Source: Clostridia bacterium
GTDB taxonomy: Bacteria > Bacillota_A > Clostridia > Christensenellales > Aristaeellaceae
Direction: 5' to 3'
Assembly (NCBI GenBank): GCA_017648805.1
Contig: JAGCIC010000004.1
Coordinates: forward strand, 1 to 10,674
DNA: 10,674 bases
The notes beneath the pieces were generated by a model. The model did no database searches. It saw nothing but the letters and a program-made list of their open reading frames with translations, and was not told the DNA's origin. The position numbers and the translations under genes were made by a program. Within the stretch, counting starts at the first letter, position 1, and each line of letters begins with the position of its first letter. This document shows positions 5,672 through 10,674 of this stretch, one piece after another.

Positions 5672-6859
5672 TTATTTGCTTACGCGTACGTTGATGAAGC
5701 GGTAAATGTCAGCATAGGCCGCACCCAGGCCGTCAATGTAGTCCAGATCCTCGAACACCAGTTTGTCCGCCCAGTACATGTAGCTTTCGTCCTCCAGGTC
5801 TTCGGGCTTCTCGATGGTGGTGTTGGGGCTGTAGTAGCCCTGGCTGGAGTTCCAGCTCTTTTCGCCGGCAAAGCCTTCCTCGCTCAGCAGCCAGTTGATG
5901 AACAGCGCGCAGGTGTAGGGGCAGTCGGTGTCGGAGCATACGGTGGCGTAGATGTTGTACATAAAGCCGGAGAAGCAGTCCACGTCATTCTCAAACTGCA
6001 GCACGCTCAGGTTGGGACGGTCTTCGTCAGCGACCTTGCGCAGCTTGGAGAACACGAACACGCCCATGTTGCCCGCCGCGCCGGAGGCGATGCCGGTAGC
6101 GATCTTGGAGGCGGAGGTGAAGGTGTAGTTGACGTTCTTGAGGAAACCGTCGATCCACTGATAGGAGGCGCTGGCGAATTCCTTGCTTTCCCAGGCCTTG
6201 CCGTAGTACGCCTCGTAGGCCTTGGCGAGCTTCTCGGTCCACTCGGGGTTGGTGAGCATGATAAGGAAGTTGAGGTTTACGGTCTCGTTGGTGGGATCCT
6301 TGAAGAACACGCGGCCCTTCCAGGGTTCCTCGACCAGCTGCCATACGTTGGTGACGCCCACGGAACCTTCCTTGTTGTTGTAGATCATAAGGGAGTTGAT
6401 GAAGGTCACGACGGTGGGCTCCTGGTACTGCTCGGGCACCACGTCTTTGAAGGCTTCGGGGAAGTAGTTGTAGCTCAGCTCATCCTCGAGCAGGTTTACC
6501 TTGAGGTCGGGACCGTTCTGGACCAGCGCCATGTCGGGAGAGTCCTTGACGCCGGAACCGATCTGGTTGGTCAGCTTGGTGTAGGTCTCGCCGTCGTCGA
6601 TCTCGGCGTAGATCACCTTGCCGGCCAGCTCGGGATACGCCTTCATAAAGTTGTCGGCGGCTTTCTCGGCAAAGGAGGTAGTGGAATAGAAGTTGAGCTG
6701 GGCGCCCTTGGCGATCTCTTCCTTCGCCTTGGCGTAGAGCTCCTCGTCGGTCATTTTGCTGGCTGCTTCAAGGGCATCCTGTATGCCTTCGGCGCCGGCC
6801 GCGAACATTGCGGAGCACAGCATAAGCAGCGAAAGCACGAGCGCTAAAAACCGTTTCAT
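5672..6859 (-). CDS. Extracellular solute-binding protein of a ferric-type ABC importer
   Basis: The 395-residue protein would capture the cargo outside the membrane and deliver it to the fused permease. Residues 1-23 form a signal peptide: KR, then the hydrophobic stretch FLALVLSLLML, then an AGA signal-peptidase site before Glu24. Cys15 lacks the small residue expected before a lipobox cysteine, so a lipid anchor is doubtful. The mature part resembles periplasmic-binding proteins of the FbpA/AfuA and related class (LNFYSTTSF near 55, NSLMIYNNKEG near 155, INWLLSEEGFAGEKSWNSSQGYYSPN near 321, divided between two lobes). I do not see the adjacent tyrosine pair that binds iron in FbpA; the nearest segment is FMYNIY. 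Four cysteines cluster at 295, 308, 313 and 317. The start at 6859 is chosen over an ATG at 6913 because the promoter lies between them and GGGGGA (6866-6871) precedes it. Role is firm, cargo open. Confidence 0.92.
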   Translation of the reverse strand: MKRFLALVLSLLMLCSAMFAAGAEGIQDALEAASKMTDEELYAKAKEEIAKGAQLNFYSTTSFAEKAADNFMKAYPELAGKVIYAEIDDGETYTKLTNQIGSGVKDSPDMALVQNGPDLKVNLLEDELSYNYFPEAFKDVVPEQYQEPTVVTFINSLMIYNNKEGSVGVTNVWQLVEEPWKGRVFFKDPTNETVNLNFLIMLTNPEWTEKLAKAYEAYYGKAWESKEFASASYQWIDGFLKNVNYTFTSASKIATGIASGAAGNMGVFVFSKLRKVADEDRPNLSVLQFENDVDCFSGFMYNIYATVCSDTDCPYTCALFINWLLSEEGFAGEKSWNSSQGYYSPNTTIEKPEDLEDESYMYWADKLVFEDLDYIDGLGAAYADIYRFINVRVSK

Positions 6860-6886
6860 AAATCGTCCCCCTGTATTTATTATATG

Positions 6887-6897
6887 ACTGTTACAGT
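6887..6897. promoter_or_regulatory. Operator-like dyad at the start point of the ABC operon
   Basis: ACTGT-T-ACAGT is a perfect 11-base palindrome. It overlaps the downstream half of the -10 box (6895-6900) and reaches the predicted start point near 6888. A repressor bound here would block transcription of the importer. It does not resemble the dyad at the GH95 promoter, so a different regulator is implied if both are real. Confidence 0.4.
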
Positions 6898-6923
6898 ATA
6901 TCATTAAGACCATGTAAAGTCAA
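6895..6923 (-). promoter_or_regulatory. Sigma-A type promoter of the ABC importer operon
   Basis: On the minus strand TTGACT (6918-6923) and TATACT (6895-6900) are separated by 17 bases. The leader to the ATG at 6859 would be about 28 bases. Because it lies just after the upstream operon's terminator, it gives the importer its own control. Confidence 0.85.
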
Positions 6924-6946
6924 GCCGTATACCCGGGATAAGGCGC

Positions 6947-6986
6947 AAAAAACGCGGCGGCCGGGCTATTCTTGCCGGATGCCGCG
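6947..6986 (-). terminator. Intrinsic terminator after the GH105 gene
   Basis: On the minus strand a stem CGCGGC/GCCGCG (6981-6986 with 6953-6958) continues after a two-base internal loop as CCGG/CCGG (6975-6978 with 6961-6964), and is followed directly by six U residues (6947-6952). It begins 18 bases past the GH105 stop and separates that operon from the importer promoter. Confidence 0.88.
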
Positions 6987-7004
6987 CGTGACATGACGGT
7001 TGGT

Positions 7005-8096
7005 TTACGATACTTTCGCTGCGTCGGCGCACATGAGCAGGAAGGCGCCCACGCCGTGCAGGTCGTTGGTGCTGGTGGGACGGGCGCAGTAGAAGGGATA
7101 GTCGCCCACGCCGGTGCCCACGCATACGTTGCCTATCAAAAGGCCGTTTTCGTCCTCGCCCAGGCGCTCGAAAATACCCTTCACGGCCTTGAACGCCGGT
7201 TTTAGCACGTCAGGCTCCATAAAGCCCTGCCTTAAGGCCATACACAGGGCGGCGGCGTACAGACAGGTGCAGGAAGATTCCAGCCAGTCTTCCGGCTGAT
7301 CGCCTTTATTGACCACCTGATACCACAATCCGGAGGCGCTGTCCTGCCAGGGCAGCAGTGCGCGCAGCAGCTCCACGGCAAGGGAAGAGAGGATCCGCTT
7401 CGCTTCCCCTTCGGGCAGCAGCTCGCAGTCCGTAAGCAGCGCCACGGGCACCCAGCCTATCGAACGGCCCCAGAACTCCGGGGACCTGCCGGTGACCGGA
7501 TCGGCCCAGGGCTGGCGCTTTTCGTAATCCCAGGCGTGGTACCACAGCCCGGTCTTGTCGTCACGGGTCTTTTCCCGCATCATTTTCGCCTGGAACACCA
7601 CCTGGTCTATCATGTCGGGGCGGCCGTAACGCACCGCGTATTCGGTCATGAACGGTCCCGCCATATACAGGCCGTCCAGCCACATCTGGTTGCGGTACCA
7701 GGCCTTGTGCCAGAACCCGCCTTCGGGATTTGTTGCGGTATGGGACATGTAGTACGCCACCGTGTCCATGGCCGGGCGGTAGCGTTCGTCACCCGTGCGG
7801 TCATACAGCGGGAACAGCAGCACGCCGGGCTGCAGGTCGTCCAGCTGCCCGGGGTTGAAGCCCACGATGTTCCCGTCCGGGCGCACGCAGGAGTCTACCC
7901 ACTTGCGGATATAATCGAAATACCTGTCGTCCCCGGTCAGCTTCCACACCTGGCACATACCGGACAGGAACACGCCCTGATGGTAGTGGAACTGCCCCAC
8001 GGGAGGCAGCTTAGGCGCGTCGAATTTCGCCATCAGCGTGTCGCAGGCGCGGCGCGCCAGGGTGATTATGTTGTCTCTGCTTATTTCGGTGTTCAT
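7005..8096 (-). CDS. GH105/GH88-type unsaturated glycuronyl hydrolase (YteR-like)
   Basis: The 363-residue protein fits the alpha/alpha-barrel family that hydrates and cleaves the unsaturated uronic acid left at the non-reducing end by polysaccharide lyases, for example unsaturated rhamnogalacturonan disaccharides from pectin. Diagnostic segments are HYHQGVFLSGM (37-47), LDDLQPG (85-91), QMWLDGLYMAGPF (137-149) with the expected catalytic Asp141, WYHAWD (185-190), and FWGRSIGW (208-215). Length matches YteR/YesR (about 370). There is no signal peptide, so it acts on imported oligosaccharides. The ATG overlaps the stop of the beta-lactamase-fold gene (ATGA) and has a very strong site GGGGAGGA (8101-8108), showing coupled expression. 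It is the last gene of its operon, before a strong terminator. The presence of this enzyme implies that lyase-cut pectin or a similar uronide is the substrate; no lyase gene is in the window. GH105 is preferred over GH88, but I cannot test this. Confidence 0.9.
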   Translation of the reverse strand: MNTEISRDNIITLARRACDTLMAKFDAPKLPPVGQFHYHQGVFLSGMCQVWKLTGDDRYFDYIRKWVDSCVRPDGNIVGFNPGQLDDLQPGVLLFPLYDRTGDERYRPAMDTVAYYMSHTATNPEGGFWHKAWYRNQMWLDGLYMAGPFMTEYAVRYGRPDMIDQVVFQAKMMREKTRDDKTGLWYHAWDYEKRQPWADPVTGRSPEFWGRSIGWVPVALLTDCELLPEGEAKRILSSLAVELLRALLPWQDSASGLWYQVVNKGDQPEDWLESSCTCLYAAALCMALRQGFMEPDVLKPAFKAVKGIFERLGEDENGLLIGNVCVGTGVGDYPFYCARPTSTNDLHGVGAFLLMCADAAKVS

Positions 8097-8959
8097 AAGC
8101 TCCTCCCCACAAAAGCGTTGAATTCATCGGGCGTTTCGCTGAAGGACTGGACAGCGATTACCCTGTCCTGATAAGGCACGATCAGCAATTCCTGCCCGTA
8201 CATGCCGCCTTTTCCGTAAGTGCCTTTCCGCCCGTAGCGGTTGAGGGCGAATTCTTTGGCCACCGCCAGATCGGTCCATTCTTCGGACAGTATCCGCTTG
8301 CCCTTGTACAGCCCCTTATTCAGGTACACAAGGCCCAGTTTGGCCATGTCGGACGAATGGACGTACAGCCCGGTGGCGCCTATCGGATGCCCCTGCGGAC
8401 AATGGCTCCAGGCGAGCTCCCGGACTTCCAGTTTTGTCAGCATTTCCCGCCAGAGGAAGTCGTCCAGCCTCATGCCGGCTTTCTTTTCCGCTATGCGGGA
8501 CAGCAGGTAGTACGCCCCGTCGGAGTAGCGGTCTTCGGTGCCGGGCTCATACGCCAGCGGATAAGTAAAAAGATACCTTAAAAAGTCGTCCGTGAACTCC
8601 ATAGAGTGACTGACATCTATGTCCAGAAAGCCCCCCGGCAGCCCCAGACGGTGGGTGAGCGCCGTTTCCACGGTGGAAGAGCGCCACCTTTCGTCCATGC
8701 CGCTCTCCGGAAGCTCGTCCGAAAGGATGTCGCATACCTTCTCTTCAAGCCTTAGCAGTCCTTTGTCGTACAACAGGCCGATCCCCGTCATGGTGAAGGT
8801 CTTGGCCACGGAGTACACGTCCTGACAGGGGCTTGCGGGCATGAGTTCGGCGGTATTGATCTCTCCGTTTCCGTATGCTTCGGAAACGCGGATGACGTTC
8901 GGGGCATTTTCTTTTGCGAATGCCGCGCAGCTTTTCAAAAACGGGCTGAGTCCGGCCAT
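8093..8959 (-). CDS. Beta-lactamase-fold serine hydrolase (class C/esterase-like)
   Basis: The 288-residue protein belongs to the beta-lactamase/transpeptidase superfamily. The SxxK nucleophile motif is SVAK (Ser50, Lys53), in the usual context VYSVAKTFTMTGIGLL. The second motif is YSD (145-147), a variant of the Tyr-x-Asn seen in class C enzymes. The Gly-rich YGKGGMYGQ (248-256) probably corresponds to the third (KTG/HxG) motif. There is no signal peptide and no membrane segment, and it is shorter than AmpC-type enzymes, so a cytoplasmic esterase, amidase or peptidase is more likely than cell-wall work or antibiotic resistance. It starts 21 bases after the UroD-like gene with GGGAG nearby, and overlaps the GH105 gene by four bases. 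In this context removal of an ester group from imported oligosaccharide is plausible but is inference. Fold is firm, substrate unknown. Confidence 0.87.
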   Translation of the reverse strand: MAGLSPFLKSCAAFAKENAPNVIRVSEAYGNGEINTAELMPASPCQDVYSVAKTFTMTGIGLLYDKGLLRLEEKVCDILSDELPESGMDERWRSSTVETALTHRLGLPGGFLDIDVSHSMEFTDDFLRYLFTYPLAYEPGTEDRYSDGAYYLLSRIAEKKAGMRLDDFLWREMLTKLEVRELAWSHCPQGHPIGATGLYVHSSDMAKLGLVYLNKGLYKGKRILSEEWTDLAVAKEFALNRYGRKGTYGKGGMYGQELLIVPYQDRVIAVQSFSETPDEFNAFVGRSL

Positions 8960-8980
8960 ATTGTGATCTCCCGGAAGTGT

Positions 8981-10036
8981 TTATTTAAGGGGACCGAATT
9001 CCCTGATCCCGGTCATTATGCCCCGCACTATCGGTACATAGCGGTCCATGGGCGCGTCCTCGGTTATGCCGATTATGAGCCTGCGGGGATCCTTTGCGGC
9101 TTCTATCAGGCCAATGGTGTCCTTTACTATCTGCTTTTCGTCGTGGAGCTGCCAGGCGGAGGGGAAGTGCAGCGAAAGCAGCTTGTCGCCGAAGATCCGC
9201 GTCGCTTCGTACACGCCGGGACTCATGACGGGGTCGTAGGCTTCGATATAATCCAGTTTCGCCTCGGCGATCAGGTCCATTATCGGTCCGTTGCAGGCGT
9301 CCAGGTGGGTGCCCAGCAGTTTGCCGGCGGGGCGGATAAAGCGGTAGGCATCCTCGTATTCCCTCATGTAGAAGTTCTTATATCCTTCGCGCCCTATTAT
9401 CTCCGGGGTGGGATTGCCGCCCTGGTTAACAATTTCAAACGGGTCATTTGCTGTGATCGGATATGTCAGGCCGTACGCCAGGCGCATCTGTTCTATGAGC
9501 TCAAGCAGCTTGTCCCGGTTGTCCATCCACTCGTAACACCAGGTTTCCGGACCCATGATATAGTCGAGCAGGTCAGAAGCCGGCTCGTGCGGGAGATGCG
9601 TGCGCACCAGCACGCTGCCGTTTTTCGCATCCTCCTCACGGTCGGCTTTCAGCGCGTCATAGCGAGGTACGGCCTTCTGATTGTCGAAAAGGTAATACAG
9701 CTTTTCGTAATCGTTTTCGTCCTTGAACGGGTACTCGCTTGTCCATGCGGTGATATCGTCATACTCTTCCGTCTTGCTCAGGTCTCCGAACGGAGTATGG
9801 GTGACGCTGCGCAGTATGTAATGTCCGCCAGGCAGGTCGGTCCTGGTCTTTTCCACGGTGACATCGCCTTCCTGGACGATACGGAAGGATTCCAGGCGCC
9901 TGATGCAGCAGATGCCCAGATCCATGAGTTCCCGCTCGTAGGGCCGCCCCGCGACCTTGGTCTCGTATATAGTAAAGGGAACGTAATCGGGAGCCTCGCG
10001 GTGATATACCGCCCTGACGCGCTCGGAAGGCGTCAT
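8981..10036 (-). CDS. Uroporphyrinogen decarboxylase (URO-D) superfamily protein, not HemE
   Basis: The 351-residue protein has the opening MTPSERVRAVYHREAPDYVP, typical of the URO-D/methylcobamide methyltransferase superfamily, and a later THLDACNGPIMDLIAEAKLD (243-262) where family members carry a His-rich active-site loop. The QAGR-type substrate motif of true HemE near the N-terminus is not present, so haem synthesis is very unlikely. Corrinoid methyltransferases such as MtaA and MtbA bind zinc with a His-x-Cys motif at this loop; here His244 and Cys248 are four apart, so zinc binding is possible but unproven. No corrinoid protein gene is in view. The ATG is one base after the stop of the alpha/beta hydrolase gene (TAATATG), with only a distant GGTGGGA site, so translation is coupled. 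Such proteins recur near sugar-catabolism genes, usually without a known reaction. The superfamily call is good; the function is unknown. Confidence 0.8.
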   Translation of the reverse strand: MTPSERVRAVYHREAPDYVPFTIYETKVAGRPYERELMDLGICCIRRLESFRIVQEGDVTVEKTRTDLPGGHYILRSVTHTPFGDLSKTEEYDDITAWTSEYPFKDENDYEKLYYLFDNQKAVPRYDALKADREEDAKNGSVLVRTHLPHEPASDLLDYIMGPETWCYEWMDNRDKLLELIEQMRLAYGLTYPITANDPFEIVNQGGNPTPEIIGREGYKNFYMREYEDAYRFIRPAGKLLGTHLDACNGPIMDLIAEAKLDYIEAYDPVMSPGVYEATRIFGDKLLSLHFPSAWQLHDEKQIVKDTIGLIEAAKDPRRLIIGITEDAPMDRYVPIVRGIMTGIREFGPLK

Positions 10037-10037
10037 A

Positions 10038-10674
10038 TTACGGCTTATCCCACCCGGTCAGTTCTTCGAATACCGGCCAGGCATCTTTGGCGTAAAAGCG
10101 GTGGCCCTGGACACCTATCACATGGCGTATGCGGTCACCCGCGCCGAGGGGAGCGTAGTAACTTGAGCGGGCGATGGAGAACTGCTCCTTTGCGGAGTCG
10201 ACGGGGAATATGCCGTCGTGCTGGCCGCTCACTATCACCAGCGGTCGGGGAGCGATAAGCCCCGCCAGTTCCGCCATGTCGAATTCCTTCATTATGCCCG
10301 GTATATAGTTGCATATGCAGTGCTTCTGGGCGCCGATGGAGGGCAGGTACCCCGAAAACGCGCAGGAAGGCATGGCTGCGCTGATAAACGGATACAGCGC
10401 CGCCGCGTAGAAGGTAGTGGTGCCGCCGCCGGAATTTCCCATGAGCGCGACCCTTGATCTATCGATCACGGGGAATAAGTCAAACACGGTATCCAGCGCG
10501 CATTTGATGTCCCAGCATCTTTCGCCTATGAGCGTGCGCCCCAGCATAAGCGCCTGTACGGCGGGCTGGAAGCAGTCGGGGCCCTTTTCCGTGCCGCCGC
10601 ACTCACCGAAGGCCCTCTGTTCCACGGCCAGCGCCGCGTAGCCCCGCTTTACGGCCTGAACGGCAAAGTCCCGG
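10038..10674 (-). CDS. Alpha/beta hydrolase, acetyl-esterase/dienelactone-hydrolase type (5' end outside window)
   Basis: The reading frame is open to the right edge: 16 codons before a GTG at 10625 read RDFAVQAVKRGYAALA and flow straight into VEQRAFGECG, a typical beta-strand/oxyanion region, so the true start lies beyond 10674. The 211 visible residues are the C-terminal part of an alpha/beta hydrolase with a complete triad. Nucleophile Ser is in MGNSGGG (visible residue 81). Acid Asp is in SGQHDGIFPVD (153). His is in GVQGHRF (191). The best match is the group of large serine esterases that includes acetyl xylan esterase-like and dienelactone-hydrolase-like proteins; deacetylation of pectic or hemicellulosic oligosaccharides fits the operon but is inference. 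It is the first visible gene of the operon and its stop is one base from the next ATG. Whether it has a signal peptide cannot be seen. Confidence 0.85.
   Translation of the reverse strand, partial: RDFAVQAVKRGYAALAVEQRAFGECGGTEKGPDCFQPAVQALMLGRTLIGERCWDIKCALDTVFDLFPVIDRSRVALMGNSGGGTTTFYAAALYPFISAAMPSCAFSGYLPSIGAQKHCICNYIPGIMKEFDMAELAGLIAPRPLVIVSGQHDGIFPVDSAKEQFSIARSSYYAPLGAGDRIRHVIGVQGHRFYAKDAWPVFEELTGWDKP

Noticed and set aside
5663..6847. 394-codon plus-strand open frame opposite the binding protein
   Set aside because: The translation is low-complexity (Gly, Val, Leu, His) and the opposite strand encodes a clear exported binding protein with promoter and ribosome site.
6860..6913. Upstream ATG at 6913 as the binding-protein start
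   Set aside because: It lies upstream of the predicted transcription start near 6888 and would add 18 residues before a well-formed signal peptide; the ATG at 6859 has a strong ribosome site.
8981..10036. Annotation as HemE (haem biosynthesis)
   Set aside because: The N-terminal arginine motif of true uroporphyrinogen decarboxylase is absent and the neighbours are glycan genes.
8963..10258. 431-codon plus-strand open frame spanning the UroD-like gene and part of the hydrolase
   Set aside because: It runs across two well-supported genes on the other strand, lacks any recognisable motif and has no convincing promoter or ribosome site.
10038..10625. GTG at 10625 as the start of the alpha/beta hydrolase
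   Set aside because: The same frame stays open to the window edge and encodes residues that fit the family upstream of it, so the GTG is an internal Val codon.

Overview
The window comes from a bacterium, most likely a GC-rich Clostridia-type Bacillota of an anaerobic or gut habitat. The evidence is strong purine-rich Shine-Dalgarno sites, canonical sigma-A type promoters in short AT-rich gaps, intrinsic terminators, tightly packed co-directional operons and a typical Gram-positive style signal peptide on the binding protein. The taxonomic placement is inference from style, not from a marker gene. No rRNA, tRNA, CRISPR array, insertion sequence or integrase was seen. No gap between genes exceeds about 150 bases.

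Layout from right to left (all on the minus strand unless stated). An operon enters from the right edge: a 5'-truncated alpha/beta hydrolase of the acetyl-esterase/dienelactone-hydrolase type (10038-10674), a uroporphyrinogen-decarboxylase-superfamily protein that is not HemE (8981-10036), a beta-lactamase-fold serine hydrolase (8093-8959) and a GH105-type unsaturated glycuronyl hydrolase (7005-8096). Gaps are tiny or negative, and the unit ends at a strong intrinsic terminator (6947-6986). Next, behind its own promoter (6895-6923) with a dyad over the -10/+1 region, comes a ferric-ion-type ABC importer: binding protein (5672-6859), a permease with two fused halves (3761-5584) and an ATPase (2641-3756). 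One hairpin followed by a U-rich run lies between binding protein and permease, and another lies after the ATPase. Directly downstream is a pair: a HAD-like protein lacking the second catalytic aspartate (1907-2563) and a nucleoside phosphorylase family protein (1126-1890). A TrmH/SpoU-type RNA methyltransferase (321-1109, plus strand) converges on this pair. The left edge holds the first 57 codons of a GH95 family glycosidase (1-171), divergent from the methyltransferase. Both have clear promoters in the 149-base gap, and the GH95 promoter carries an operator-like dyad over its -35 box.

Taken together, the window looks like part of a glycan-use locus. Intracellular enzymes for unsaturated uronides (GH105), alpha-linked fucose/galactose ends (GH95) and ester groups (alpha/beta hydrolase, beta-lactamase-fold esterase) sit next to an importer whose class is normally annotated for iron, but whose cargo cannot be fixed from sequence. 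The least explained parts are the UroD-like protein inside the glycosidase operon, the cargo of the importer, and the catalytically atypical HAD-like protein.
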